IMG/VR virus record: IMGVR_UViG_3300032323_001302
Location: 1-37,465 of that record
Source of the DNA: a virus
DNA: 37,465 bases
Strand: one strand, 5' to 3'
Positions 17,621 to 26,617 of this stretch are shown piece by piece (position 1 is the stretch's first letter; each line of letters begins with the position of its first letter). The notes beneath the pieces are model-generated. The model was not told the DNA's origin and ran no database searches. It saw only the letters and a program-made list of their open reading frames with translations. The position numbers and the translations under genes are program-made.

Positions 17621-18836
17621 TACTGAGGCTAAAGTAATTTCAGCGGTATTACAAGATAAACAACTCCATGTACTACTACAAGCAAATGTAGAGACACTTC
17701 TTAGAACACATAATGATGTATGGAACTTTATTCGTTTATATGCTGAAAATAATGGAACAGTTCCACCTTCATCCTTAGTGGTAGAAAAGTTTAGAGACTT
17801 TGAGGTTCTTAAGGATGTTGGTGCTACTAAGCATCATCTAGAAGAATTAAAAACTGAGTATGTCAATGACAGCATCAAAGATATCTTAAGATCTGCTGCA
17901 AGTGAAGTTCAGAGTGGTCAAGGCGGACAAGCACTTGAAGATTTGATTACTAAAACATCTGCTCTAAAGAAAAACACATCTTCTATTCGTGATATTGATG
18001 CTACAGATATTGATTCTGCTATTTCATACTTTGAGCAAGTGAAGGAACAGCAAGCACTTGGCATGCGTGGTATTAAAACTGGTTTGCCAGGATTTGATAA
18101 CTATCTTCCTTCTGGAATTATGCCAGGACAACTTGGAGTATTTCTCGCATACCCTGGAATTGGTAAGTCATGGATGGCTTTGTACTTTGCTGTTCAGGCT
18201 TGGAAGCAGGGCAAGACACCACTTATTATTTCACTTGAAATGAGTGAGACAGAAGTTCGCAATCGTGTATTCACGATTATGGGCGAAGGCCTGTGGTCAC
18301 ATAGAAAGCTTTCAAATGGTGAAGTAGAACTTGATATGATGAAGAAGTGGCATGCAAGTAGGCTTGAGGGTCGTCCACCATTCCACATCATATCCAATGA
18401 CTCTGGTGGAGAGGTTACACCATCTGTTATTCGTGGAAAGCTAGATCAATATAAGCCAGACTTTGTTGTAGTTGATTATCTTCAGTTAATGAGTCCAAAC
18501 CAGAAGGCTGATAATGAAACGGTAAAGATGAAGAACCTTTCTCGTGAACTAAAGCTTATGGCTATTAGCGAAGAAGTTCCTATCATTGCTATCTCATCTG
18601 CTACACCTGATGATGTTAAGGATATGTCTACTGTTCCTACACTTGCACAGACAGCATGGTCAAGACAGATTGCCTATGATGCTGACTGGGTAATGGCTTT
18701 AGGTCGTGCTAGCAACAGCGATATTATTGAGTGTGCTTTTAGAAAGAACCGTAATGGTTTTATGGGAGACTTCTTAGTGCAGTGTGACTTTGACAAGGGA
18801 TATTATCGCTATAAGGATTTTGAAGATGGTAAGTAA
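17613..18836 (+). CDS. Replicative DNA helicase, DnaB-like
   Basis: 407 residues from GTG, with AAGGAG 7 bases upstream. Residues 1-120 form a helical N-terminal domain like that of DnaB. The RecA-type motor starts near 153 (GIKTGLPGFDNYLPSGIMPG). Walker A is YPGIGKS (180-186) and Walker B FVVVDYLQLM (284-293), with the DnaB-type SLEMSETEVRNR in between. It would unwind DNA ahead of the fork as a hexamer, moving 5' to 3', and works with the primase encoded next, whose start overlaps its end by 11 bases. It is somewhat shorter than bacterial DnaB (about 450-470). No intein or frameshift is seen. Confidence 0.92.
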   Translation: MNNTEAKVISAVLQDKQLHVLLQANVETLLRTHNDVWNFIRLYAENNGTVPPSSLVVEKFRDFEVLKDVGATKHHLEELKTEYVNDSIKDILRSAASEVQSGQGGQALEDLITKTSALKKNTSSIRDIDATDIDSAISYFEQVKEQQALGMRGIKTGLPGFDNYLPSGIMPGQLGVFLAYPGIGKSWMALYFAVQAWKQGKTPLIISLEMSETEVRNRVFTIMGEGLWSHRKLSNGEVELDMMKKWHASRLEGRPPFHIISNDSGGEVTPSVIRGKLDQYKPDFVVVDYLQLMSPNQKADNETVKMKNLSRELKLMAISEEVPIIAISSATPDDVKDMSTVPTLAQTAWSRQIAYDADWVMALGRASNSDIIECAFRKNRNGFMGDFLVQCDFDKGYYRYKDFEDGK

Positions 18837-19752
18837 AGAGATTTATACAGAAGAACAGATTCGTCGTGTTCTTAATGGTGCAGGTCTTGATATTGAGGCT
18901 GAGTTTGGCAATGACTTCATTATCTATTGTCCATACCACAATAACACAAGAACACCTGCTGGAGAAGTAGCAAAGGATAGTGGTTTGTTCTTTTGCTTTG
19001 GATGTCAGGTAACTAAGAATCTTGTTGAGCTTATCATGTTTACTTCTAATAGGTCATATTTTGAAACGGTAAGGTACATTAAGGGTAAAGAACAAAAGTC
19101 TGATATTCAAACCATAGTAGATAAAGCATTATATGCACCACCTGATTTTGTTCAGTATGATGAATTGCTTATTAAAAGATTAAATAAGCAAGCACTTGAT
19201 GCTCCAAGAGCAATGAATTATTTTAATGGTCGTAGACTAACTAAAGATTCAGTTATTAAGTTTGATTTAGGATATTCCGAAAAGCAGGGATCTGTAACAA
19301 TACCAGTTCATTCACCTGATGGCATGTGTATTGGTTTTGTTGCAAGAACAATTGAAGGAAAAGATTTTAAAAATACTCCAGGACTTCCAAAAAGTAAAGT
19401 GCTTTTTAACTTACATAGAGTCAAGAGTTCTAGTATAGTATATGTAGTGGAATCATCTTTTGATGCAATCCGCTTAGATCAAGTAGGTTTTCCAGCAGTT
19501 GCAACGCTGGGGGCTAATGTGTCTGTATCTCAGATCAGACTATTAGAAAAGTACTTCAATAATGTTGTACTAATTGCAGACAACGATGAAGCTGGTATCA
19601 TTATGAAGGATAAACTAGTTGAAAAACTAGGTCATCTGGTAACTGTTATTAGCTTAGATAAAAAATATAAAGATATAGGCGATATGGAAGATGATGACAT
19701 TAAAAAACTGGAGTTCCAGTTTGACAATTCAATCATCTCTATGCTAAAATAG
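18826..19752 (+). CDS. DnaG-like primase (zinc finger plus TOPRIM)
   Basis: 308 residues from the ATG at 18826, which has AAGGA 8 bases upstream; a GTG at 18784 would add 14 residues but has no ribosome site. The CHC2-type zinc finger is at residues 35-60 (CPYH, then FFCFGC). The TOPRIM domain follows: VVESSFDAIR near 206-215 carries the catalytic Glu and VLIADNDEAG near 249-258 the acidic pair. The protein is about half the size of bacterial DnaG (roughly 580-650) and lacks the C-terminal helicase-interaction domain, as in other compact phage primases. It would lay RNA primers for the phage polymerase. A strong promoter lies over its final codons. Confidence 0.9.
   Translation: MVSKEIYTEEQIRRVLNGAGLDIEAEFGNDFIIYCPYHNNTRTPAGEVAKDSGLFFCFGCQVTKNLVELIMFTSNRSYFETVRYIKGKEQKSDIQTIVDKALYAPPDFVQYDELLIKRLNKQALDAPRAMNYFNGRRLTKDSVIKFDLGYSEKQGSVTIPVHSPDGMCIGFVARTIEGKDFKNTPGLPKSKVLFNLHRVKSSSIVYVVESSFDAIRLDQVGFPAVATLGANVSVSQIRLLEKYFNNVVLIADNDEAGIIMKDKLVEKLGHLVTVISLDKKYKDIGDMEDDDIKKLEFQFDNSIISMLK
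19721..19750 (+). promoter_or_regulatory. Promoter for the ssDNA-binding protein and polymerase
   Basis: Consensus TTGACA (19721-19726), 18-base spacer, TAAAAT (19745-19750) with ATGC just before it (extended -10). The site lies inside the last codons of the primase gene. The start near 19757 leaves about 24 bases to the ATG at 19781, with CAGGAG between. It would raise the dose of the ssDNA-binding protein relative to the helicase. Confidence 0.68.
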
Positions 19753-19780
19753 ATAAAACAATAAACAGGAGAAATAAAAA

Positions 19781-20437
19781 ATGGCAATTGTAAAAGGACT
19801 AAAAAACATTAACGCACTAGTAGATAAGCCAAAGTTTGAAGGCACAGGTACAAAAGTTCGTTGGTTTAAGATCGCTGATGGACAAGCAGTTAAGATTCGT
19901 TTTATTGAAGAGCTGGATGAAGATTCAGCAAACTATAATGCAGAACGTGGACTTGCTCTAGTAGTATCAGAGCATACAAATCCAAAGGACTACAAGCGTA
20001 AGGCTGTAGACACAATGGAATCAGAAGGACGTGACTGGGCAGAAGAGATGCACCGTAAGGACCCAAAGGCTGGCTGGAGAGCTCGTCTTCGTTTCTACTG
20101 CAACGTTCTAGTAGATGATGGCATTGAGGCACCATATGTTGCAATCTGGAACATGGGTGTTAGCAAGCAATCAGCATTTAATACTATTCGTGAATATGCA
20201 CTTGAGACAGGTAGCATCTCAAATCTTACTTGGAAGGTAAAGCGTAATGGTCAGGGAACTGAAACAAGCTATACACTTATCCCAAGTACTCCAGATTCTG
20301 CTCCATTTGATTGGGCAGGAATTGAGCCATATCCATTGGAGAAGGCTCTTAACAAGGTTCCTTATGCGGAACAAGAAGCCTTTTATCTAGGCTTTGATAC
20401 TCCTTCATCTTCTTCATCAGCCAATATTGACTGGTAA
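19781..20437 (+). CDS. Putative single-stranded DNA-binding protein (gp32-like)
   Basis: 218 residues, no signal peptide. The core resembles phage ssDNA-binding proteins of the T4 gp32 type: KVRWFKIADGQAVKIRFIEE near residues 25-45 reads like the start of an OB fold, and GWRARLRFYCNVLVDDG near 97-113 like a second strand pair. There is no zinc-finger cysteine set, unlike T4 gp32. The tail is Ser-rich and ends SSSSSANIDW, less acidic than the usual SSB tail. It sits between primase and DNA polymerase and has its own strong promoter, which fits a protein needed in large amounts. The identification is moderate; no diagnostic motif proves it. Confidence 0.6.
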   Translation: MAIVKGLKNINALVDKPKFEGTGTKVRWFKIADGQAVKIRFIEELDEDSANYNAERGLALVVSEHTNPKDYKRKAVDTMESEGRDWAEEMHRKDPKAGWRARLRFYCNVLVDDGIEAPYVAIWNMGVSKQSAFNTIREYALETGSISNLTWKVKRNGQGTETSYTLIPSTPDSAPFDWAGIEPYPLEKALNKVPYAEQEAFYLGFDTPSSSSSANIDW

Positions 20438-20441
20438 CTAG

Positions 20442-23400
20442 ATGAACTACGTTGGCTTACATGTCCATACACACTACTCCTTGATGGATGGTGTTGCTAC
20501 TCCAGAAGAATACGTGAACCGTGCAGTTGAGTTAGGAATGACAGCAATTGCCATTACTGACCACGGTACTTTATCTGGGCATAGGGAACTGCACCGTATT
20601 GCAAAAGCAAATGGAATTAAGCCAATACTTGGTGTAGAAGGCTATATGACGACAAGTATGGCAGATAAGAGAGCAAAGGCAGATCGCCTTGACCCTCTTG
20701 ACCAAAACTATCATCATATAGTCCTTCTCGCTAAGAACCAACAAGGTTTAGAAAATCTTAACAAGATTAATGAGATTGCATGGACAGATGGTTTCTTTAG
20801 TAAGCCAAGATTTGACTTTGAAACGCTTGCTAAATATAAAGAAGGAATTATTGTTACATCTGCATGTCTTAGTGGCTGGATAGCAAAGGCTGTTGAGTTA
20901 GGTGAACTTGCAACAGCAAAAAAGCACATACAGTGGTTTAAAAAAGAATTTGGCGATGATTACTATATTGAGGTAATGCCACATAATCCACCAGAAGTTA
21001 ACAAAGGAATCATTGATCTTGCCGATGCAGCAAAGGTTAAGATCGTCGTAACACCAGACTGTCATCACTCTGACACAAGTCAAAAAGAAGTTCAGGAGCT
21101 AATGCTTCTGCTTAATACACATGCAAAGTTACAAAAAGATGTAACATATGAAAAGTCAAAAAAGCATGATTCATTTATGGATCGCCTTGACTATCTTTAT
21201 GGCGCAGATCGTATGATGAGTTTCAATAAGTTTGATATTCATTTGCTTTCATATGAAGAAATGAAAGATGCCATGGAAAAGCAGGGCATTGATCGTGAAG
21301 ACATGTTCACGTCTACTAACGAAATTGCTGACAAGATAGAAGATTATGATATTAAAGAGCACCTAGATTTACTTCCAGTTCAATATAAAAAGCCAATGGA
21401 TGAGCTCAAGAAACTTGCAATTGAAGGACTAAAAGATAAAAAGTTAGATAAAAATGAAGAATATCTTACAAGACTTGATGAAGAACTAGAAATTATTGGA
21501 CAGAAAAACTTTGGTCCATACTTTCTTGTTGTTCGTAACATGTTAAACTGGGCAAAGAGCGAGGGTATTTTAGTTGGTCCTGGTCGTGGCTCTGCTGCTG
21601 GATCTTTGCTTTGTTATGCACTTGGTATTACAGATATTGATCCAATTAAACATGGTCTATTGTTCTTCCGTTTTATCAATCCAGAACGTAATGACTTCCC
21701 TGATATTGACTCAGATATTCAAGATACCCGTCGTGATGAAGTAAAAGATTACCTTGTCCGTCAGTATCGCCATGTTGCATCTATTGCTACCTTCCTGCAG
21801 TTTAAAGACAAAGGAGTGGTCAGAGATGTTGCACGATGCTTAAACATACCTTTGCCAGACGTAAATAAAGTTCTTAAGGTAGTTGATACATGGGATGACT
21901 TCTGTAACTCAAAGAATACTGTTTGGTTTAGAGAGAAGTATCCAGAAGTAGAGCGTTATGGTGAGCAATTACGTGGCCGCATTCGTGGTACTGGTATTCA
22001 CGCAGCAGGTGTTGTAACAAGTAAAGATCCAATCTTTAGATATGCACCAATGGAGACACGCTCAGTTACTGGACAAGATGAAAGAATTCCAGTAGTAGCA
22101 GTTGATATGGGTGAGGCTGAGAACATTGGTCTTATTAAGATTGATGCACTTGGCCTAAAGACTCTTAGTGTTCTTAAAGATTGCATTGATATTATTAAAG
22201 AACGTGAAGGAACAAAAATTGATCTATTAAAGATTGATATGGATGATGCAAACGTTTATAACATGCTTTCTGATGGTTATACCAAGGGTGTTTTTCAGTG
22301 CGAAGCAGCACCATACACAAATCTTCTAGTAAAAATGCGTGTAAAGAATTTGGCTGAACTTGCTGCTTCTAATGCTCTGGTTCGTCCTGGTGCTATGAAC
22401 ACAATTGGAAAATCTTATATTGCTCGTAAACATGGTCGTGAAAATATTGATTATAAGCACCAAGTTATGAAATCATTTACGGAGGAAACATATGGTTGTA
22501 TTCTTTACCAGGAACAAGTTATGCAAGCATGCGTACAGCTTGGCGGTATGTCCATGTCGGAAGCGGATAAAGTTAGAAAGATCATTGGAAAGAAAAAGGA
22601 TGCTAAAGAATTTGATATTTTCAAAGATCAATTTGTTAAAGGCGCTTCTCAATACCTTGCGCCGAATGATGCGTTAGATCTATGGCATGACTTTGAGGCT
22701 CACGCAGGGTATTCATTTAATAAGTCACATGCAGTAGCATATTCAACATTATCTTATTGGACAGCATGGCTCAAGTACCATTATCCTCTAGAGTTTATGT
22801 TTGCACTTCTTAAGAATGAAAAAGATAAAGATGGAAGAACGGAGTATTTAATTGAAGCAAAACGTATGGGTATCCCTGTTAAACTTCCGCATCTTAATGA
22901 TTCGGAAATTGATTTTAAGATTGAAGGCAAGGGAATTAGATTTGGGCTTACGGGCATTAAATATATCTCTGACAAAATTGCAGAAAGATATATTGCAGGC
23001 CGTCCATTCAGATCATACAAAGAGGTAGAAGAGTTTACTTTTACTAAAGGAAATGGTGTTAATAGTCGTGCCTTGCAAGCAATGAGATGCGTAGGAGCCC
23101 TTACTTTTCCAGATAATCCAGCAAATCCGCAGGAAGTTAAAGAAAATCTATATGAATATCTTAACCTTCCTGAGTTTAACACATCTATTCCACAACACTA
23201 CTATGCCTATATAAATGATGTTGATGAATATGAAGAAACTGGATCGTTTGTTTTGCTTGGAATGGTAAAATCAATTAAGAGAAGCAAGGGTTGGTCAAGA
23301 GTAGAACTACTTGATAAGACTGGCAGTGTTGGAATCTTTGATGAAGAAAACACAACAATTGAAGCTGGAAAAACCTATTTGCTTCTTGCTTCTGATAATA

Positions 23401-23717
23401 GAATTGTTTCTGCAATTCCAGCAGATGAAATAAAAGAATCAAAAGATTCTCTAGTTAAGTTCCTAAATTACAAAATGTTACCGTATAAAGAAGGTGAGCA
23501 CTTTGTTGTATCTTTTAAACCAAGAGTTACCAAAGCTGGTAAAAAGATGGCTTCTTTAGTTGTTGCTGATGCTGGTAGAGAAATGCATTCAATTGTTGTC
23601 TTTCCAATGCAGTTTGCTAAAGCATACATGAAGATTGAAGAGGGAAATATTTATAAGTTTGAATTTGGAAAGACAAAGGATGGAACTGTTATAATGAATG
23701 AGGTAGAAAATGTTTGA
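20442..23717 (+). CDS. dnaE: DNA polymerase III alpha subunit (DnaE-type, C family)
   Basis: 1091 residues (bacterial DnaE about 1160). The PHP domain comes first: GLHVHTHYSLMDG at 4-16, ITDHGTLSG at about 38-46 and VTPDCHHSD at about 204-212. The metal-binding motifs look intact, so this domain may proofread. The palm has GPGRGSAAGS (about 378-387), the catalytic aspartates in FPDIDSDIQDTRRDE (about 418-432) and the third in LIKIDALGLKTL (about 566-577). The fingers contain a CEAAPYTNL segment, and the C-terminus holds an OB fold (FVLLGMVKSIKRSKGWSRVE). It is the phage replicase; most phages use family A or B enzymes instead, though C-family ones occur in actinophages. It overlaps the MazG gene by 8 bases. 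Confidence 0.95.
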   Translation: MNYVGLHVHTHYSLMDGVATPEEYVNRAVELGMTAIAITDHGTLSGHRELHRIAKANGIKPILGVEGYMTTSMADKRAKADRLDPLDQNYHHIVLLAKNQQGLENLNKINEIAWTDGFFSKPRFDFETLAKYKEGIIVTSACLSGWIAKAVELGELATAKKHIQWFKKEFGDDYYIEVMPHNPPEVNKGIIDLADAAKVKIVVTPDCHHSDTSQKEVQELMLLLNTHAKLQKDVTYEKSKKHDSFMDRLDYLYGADRMMSFNKFDIHLLSYEEMKDAMEKQGIDREDMFTSTNEIADKIEDYDIKEHLDLLPVQYKKPMDELKKLAIEGLKDKKLDKNEEYLTRLDEELEIIGQKNFGPYFLVVRNMLNWAKSEGILVGPGRGSAAGSLLCYALGITDIDPIKHGLLFFRFINPERNDFPDIDSDIQDTRRDEVKDYLVRQYRHVASIATFLQFKDKGVVRDVARCLNIPLPDVNKVLKVVDTWDDFCNSKNTVWFREKYPEVERYGEQLRGRIRGTGIHAAGVVTSKDPIFRYAPMETRSVTGQDERIPVVAVDMGEAENIGLIKIDALGLKTLSVLKDCIDIIKEREGTKIDLLKIDMDDANVYNMLSDGYTKGVFQCEAAPYTNLLVKMRVKNLAELAASNALVRPGAMNTIGKSYIARKHGRENIDYKHQVMKSFTEETYGCILYQEQVMQACVQLGGMSMSEADKVRKIIGKKKDAKEFDIFKDQFVKGASQYLAPNDALDLWHDFEAHAGYSFNKSHAVAYSTLSYWTAWLKYHYPLEFMFALLKNEKDKDGRTEYLIEAKRMGIPVKLPHLNDSEIDFKIEGKGIRFGLTGIKYISDKIAERYIAGRPFRSYKEVEEFTFTKGNGVNSRALQAMRCVGALTFPDNPANPQEVKENLYEYLNLPEFNTSIPQHYYAYINDVDEYEETGSFVLLGMVKSIKRSKGWSRVELLDKTGSVGIFDEENTTIEAGKTYLLLASDNRIVSAIPADEIKESKDSLVKFLNYKMLPYKEGEHFVVSFKPRVTKAGKKMASLVVADAGREMHSIVVFPMQFAKAYMKIEEGNIYKFEFGKTKDGTVIMNEVENV

Positions 23718-24042
23718 TGATCTAGCAATTGAGTTGCATAAAAATGCAGTAGAAAAAGGGTTTTGGGGAAGTCCAGAAGATCACGATGCTATAAATGATA
23801 TATTTATTGCTAAACAATGTATGATGATTGTTTCAGAAGTTACTGAGGTAATGGAAGCAGTTCGTAAAGACAAAGGTGAAGAAGAGATTACTAAAGAGTT
23901 TGCAGATATTATTATTCGTACACTTGATTTATATGCAGGAATGGTTGAAGCAGGGTATACTAGATTATCACTTGATCATGCATTAAAAGAAAAGGTAGAA
24001 TTTAATAAAACTAGACCAGAAAAACATGGGGTAAGATTTTAA
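23710..24042 (+). CDS. MazG-like nucleotide pyrophosphohydrolase
   Basis: 110 residues, all alpha. The MazG/dUTPase-superfamily metal-binding motif is present: SEVTEVMEAVRKDKGEEE (E-x2-E, about residues 38-55) and EFADIIIRTLDL (E-x2-D, about 57-68). Such enzymes hydrolyse (d)NTPs to monophosphate and pyrophosphate. In phages they are proposed to adjust nucleotide pools or, for MazG proper, to lower ppGpp; the substrate cannot be told from the sequence. It overlaps dnaE by 8 bases and recA by one base (TAATG), so it belongs to the replication operon. Confidence 0.85.
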   Translation: MFDDLAIELHKNAVEKGFWGSPEDHDAINDIFIAKQCMMIVSEVTEVMEAVRKDKGEEEITKEFADIIIRTLDLYAGMVEAGYTRLSLDHALKEKVEFNKTRPEKHGVRF

Positions 24043-25055
24043 TGATAACAGTAGAAGAAGTATTGGCTCAGTTAAATCCAAAGCTTAGAAAGACCGTAAT
24101 GGCTGGAGATACGGTACCAGCTACAGAATATGCAGCAACACCAAGTTTTGGTTTAAATCGTGCATTAAATGGTGGACTTCCATATGGAAGACAGGTTCTA
24201 GTATGGGGTTCAAAGTCTTCTGCTAAGTCATCACTTTGTCTTCAGATGATTGGTTTGGCACAGAAAGAAGGAAAGATCTGTGCATGGATTGATGCTGAGA
24301 TGTCATATGATAAGGCATGGGCAGAAAGCCTTGGGGTTGATTCATCAAAGCTTATTGTTTCACAGTGTCGTACAATTAATGAGATGGTAGATATTGGCAC
24401 CAGCCTTATGAATGCTGGAGTTGATATAATAGTTATTGACTCTATCACGTCATTGCTACCAGCAATTTATTTTGAAAAGGATTCAGATGAACTTAAGCAA
24501 CTTGAAAATACCAAGCAAATTGGAGCGGAATCTAGAGACTTTAGCAACGCATGGAAAATGCTTAACTACGCTAATAATAAAGTTAAGCCTACTATGCTTG
24601 TCCTTATTAGCCAGTCTCGTAATAATATTAGCGCTATGTATACTAGTCAGCAGCCTACTGGTGGTCAGGCTACTAAGTTTTATTCCTCAACAGTTATTAA
24701 ACTATTTTCATCGGAATCAGACAATCAAGCGATTAAAGGAAAGATTCATGTCGGAGATAAACTTATTGAAGAAAAGATTGGTCGCAAGATCCGCTGGGAG
24801 CTTCAATTCTCTAAAACTTCTCCTGGTTTTCAGTCTGGCGAGTATGACTTTTATTTTAGAGGAAATAATCTTGGCATTGATAGCATTGGTGATCTTGTTG
24901 ATACGGCTGAAATGATGGGAATAGTTGAACGAACAGGTGCATGGTATGTTCTACCTGATGGTACAAAAGTTCAGGGTAGAGAAGGATTTGTTAATAGAGT
25001 GAGAGAAGATCTAGACTTACAAGATTTTATTAAGAGTAAGATACTAAATGCCTGA
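24042..25055 (+). CDS. recA: RecA-like recombinase
   Basis: 337 residues, the usual RecA size. Walker A is GSKSSAKSS (56-64; bacterial form GPESSGKT), so the Gly before Lys is replaced by Ala. Walker B is VDIIVIDS (127-134), preceded by a RecA-type core opening with GLNRALNGGLPYGRQV. LVLISQSRNN (about 186-195) matches the loop 1 region and PTGGQATKFYSS (about 204-215) loop 2 and the strand that follows. It would catalyse strand exchange for recombination-dependent replication and repair, like UvsX in T4. The C-terminal part (GIVERTGAWYVLPDGTKVQG) is the winged region seen in RecA. It overlaps the small zinc gene behind it by 8 bases. Confidence 0.9.
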   Translation: MITVEEVLAQLNPKLRKTVMAGDTVPATEYAATPSFGLNRALNGGLPYGRQVLVWGSKSSAKSSLCLQMIGLAQKEGKICAWIDAEMSYDKAWAESLGVDSSKLIVSQCRTINEMVDIGTSLMNAGVDIIVIDSITSLLPAIYFEKDSDELKQLENTKQIGAESRDFSNAWKMLNYANNKVKPTMLVLISQSRNNISAMYTSQQPTGGQATKFYSSTVIKLFSSESDNQAIKGKIHVGDKLIEEKIGRKIRWELQFSKTSPGFQSGEYDFYFRGNNLGIDSIGDLVDTAEMMGIVERTGAWYVLPDGTKVQGREGFVNRVREDLDLQDFIKSKILNA

Positions 25056-25224
25056 AAAGTTTAAAGTTTTTTCAGGTCAGTTTGCCTGTAAGAAATGCCA
25101 TGAAGAAGTTAACTTGTTAAGGCTTTGGTTAGAAACTGCAGATGTAACATGGATGTGTAGCCAAAAGCATATTTCTAGAGTTCCACTTATACTAACAAAG
25201 AAGGATTATGAGCGAGAGAAGTGA
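25048..25224 (+). CDS. 58-residue putative zinc-binding protein
   Basis: A short gene found by translating the space behind recA. It starts at ATG 25048 inside the last recA codons and ends at TGA 25222-25224, overlapping the nuclease gene by 17 bases. The protein opens MPEKFKVFSGQFACKKCHEE and has CxxC at residues 14-17 plus CSQKH at 37-41, giving a C-x2-C-x19-C-x3-H zinc-finger-like set. The tail is basic. Length, overlaps on both sides and the finger-like spacing support it as a gene; no function can be assigned beyond probable nucleic-acid or protein binding. Confidence 0.65.
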   Translation: MPEKFKVFSGQFACKKCHEEVNLLRLWLETADVTWMCSQKHISRVPLILTKKDYEREK

Positions 25225-25498
25225 GTCAAAAAGAATTGGTGCTAAACAGCATAAAAATTCTGGACGTAATACACATAAAGGCGATGCTACTTGGAAAAAC
25301 TTTACTGTAGATTTTAAGGAATGCTCTAAGTCTTTTACTTTAAATAAAGATGTTTGGGCAAAGGCAGTTACAGATGCTATTAAAAATGGTAATGATCCTG
25401 CAATACTTGTAGTTCTTGGTGATGGTAACTCAAAAGTAAGATTGATGATAACTGAGTTTGAAATAATGGAACAAATAATAGGAGAAGAAGATGAGTGA
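25208..25498 (+). CDS. Small PD-(D/E)XK nuclease, possible Holliday junction resolvase
   Basis: 96 residues. The motif NSGRNTHKGDATWKNFTVDF followed by KE reads as a minimal PD-(D/E)XK core: Asp in KGDAT (about residue 26) and D-x-K in VDFKE (about 34-38). Later come SFTLNKDVWAKAVTDA and AILVVLGDG. This form is shared with short phage endonucleases and archaeal-type junction resolvases, which cut branched DNA. With RecA before it and a Cas4-like exonuclease and RuvC after it, recombination or repair is the most likely context. It overlaps neighbours by 17 and 8 bases. Sequence alone does not settle resolvase versus other nuclease. Confidence 0.6.
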   Translation: MSERSESKRIGAKQHKNSGRNTHKGDATWKNFTVDFKECSKSFTLNKDVWAKAVTDAIKNGNDPAILVVLGDGNSKVRLMITEFEIMEQIIGEEDE

Positions 25499-25799
25499 AC
25501 AACAGAATACAACACTAGAAATGGTAAATGGATTATCTGAAATAGCAGAATATATGAAGGATGAAGAGCTAACTCAGGCACTCACCTTTATAGCAAAGGT
25601 AATTATAAAGCCAGATATTCCAGCACAGGTAGCCAGTATTGAAATTGTAAGACTACAGGCTATTGCTGCAAAGATGGCTTTTAAGGCTACATGGATGGCT
25701 AATGTTGACAAAAATGATAGGGCAAAGAAAAATATCTATTATACGGCAGCAGAATCAATTAACAATTTGGTATCAGCACTCAAATATATCATGCGCTAA
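25491..25799 (+). CDS. Small helical protein of unknown function
   Basis: 102 residues, all alpha (GLSEIAEYMKDEELTQALTF, then an Ala/Lys-rich helix, then AAESINNLVSALKYIMR). No cysteine, signal peptide or membrane segment. It starts within the end of the small nuclease gene (8-base overlap, GGAGAAGAAG as ribosome site) and precedes the Cas4-like exonuclease. I do not recognise a family. Position between two nucleases suggests a partner in DNA repair or recombination, but this is inference only. Confidence 0.7.
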   Translation: MSEQQNTTLEMVNGLSEIAEYMKDEELTQALTFIAKVIIKPDIPAQVASIEIVRLQAIAAKMAFKATWMANVDKNDRAKKNIYYTAAESINNLVSALKYIMR

Positions 25800-25801
25800 C
25801 A

Positions 25802-25810
25802 TGCTATACT
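25802..25810 (+). promoter_or_regulatory. Possible extended -10 before the Cas4-like gene
   Basis: TGC precedes TATACT (25805-25810), just after the previous stop codon. There is no clear -35. The start near 25817 would fall a few bases before AAAGGG (25820-25825), with ATG at 25832. Confidence 0.35.
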
Positions 25811-25831
25811 TATATAAACAAAAGGGATAAT

Positions 25832-26617
25832 ATGACAAAAAATTTACTAAAGCAAGTGATGATAAAAGATGTTGAGACACCAGCACAAATTGATGCTAAA
25901 GAGCTTGTAAAGGCTATTGAGGCTGGATATCTTGTTGGGCGTGAGCCTAAGCATACACAGAAGAAAACCTTTGGTCCTTCTACTATTGCATATGGTCATG
26001 GAGAGTGTCCAAGATATTGGTACCTTGCATTTGAAGGAGCGGTATTTGAAGATAACTCTGACCCATATGCAGTAGCAAATATGACAAATGGAACTCTTGC
26101 TCATGGCAGAATAGAAACAGCGTTTAAGAATTCTGGTATTTCTATTGATTCAGAATTTAAGATATTTAATGACGATCCTCCAATTTTTGGTTATGTAGAT
26201 AACTTTATTAATTGGAAGGGTGAAGAACTGGTAGTTGAAGTAAAGACAACTAATAATGAGGTTTTTGAATATCGTAAACGTACAGGTAAGCCTAAGATGG
26301 GGCACGTTGTACAAATTCTTATTTATATGAAGATTCTCAAGAAAGCAAAGGGAGTTATTATTTATGAAAATAAGAATAACCACGAGCTTCTTGTTATTCC
26401 AGTTCAAGTAAATGATCATTATCGTAAATGGATTGATGAAGCTTTTGAATGGATGAGAGTTGTTCGTAAGTCTTGGGAAGTCAAGCAACTTCCAACAAAG
26501 AATTATAGATCAAACTCTAAGGTTTGTAAAAGCTGTCCAATTAGAAAAGCATGTGACGAAGCAGGAGCAGGTGTTGTTAAGATAGCATCTCTGGAGGAAC
26601 TGAGTGAAGCTTTGTAG
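25832..26617 (+). CDS. Cas4/RecB-like PD-(D/E)XK exonuclease with Fe-S cysteines
   Basis: 261 residues. Nuclease motifs: FGYVDN (Asp123) and VVEVKTTN (Glu136, Lys138), followed by HVVQILIYM (Gln161), the order of the RecB/Cas4 nuclease family. Cys59 (GECPRYW) with Cys232, Cys235 and Cys241 (VCKSCPIRKAC) fit the Cas4/AddB-type iron-sulphur cluster that locks the fold. It would resect DNA ends for RecA-mediated recombination. No cas1, cas2 or repeat array is nearby, so it is a phage recombination exonuclease and not part of a CRISPR system here. The start has AAAGGG 6 bases upstream. The next gene overlaps by 14 bases. Confidence 0.85.
   Translation: MTKNLLKQVMIKDVETPAQIDAKELVKAIEAGYLVGREPKHTQKKTFGPSTIAYGHGECPRYWYLAFEGAVFEDNSDPYAVANMTNGTLAHGRIETAFKNSGISIDSEFKIFNDDPPIFGYVDNFINWKGEELVVEVKTTNNEVFEYRKRTGKPKMGHVVQILIYMKILKKAKGVIIYENKNNHELLVIPVQVNDHYRKWIDEAFEWMRVVRKSWEVKQLPTKNYRSNSKVCKSCPIRKACDEAGAGVVKIASLEELSEAL

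Noticed and set aside
24436-24915. Second + strand frame of 159 codons inside recA
   Set aside because: It lies wholly inside the recA frame, which carries clear motifs, and its product is a low-complexity Leu/Ser-rich shadow.
25832-26617. Cas4-like gene as part of a CRISPR system
   Set aside because: There is no repeat array and no cas1 or cas2 in the window. The context is phage recombination.
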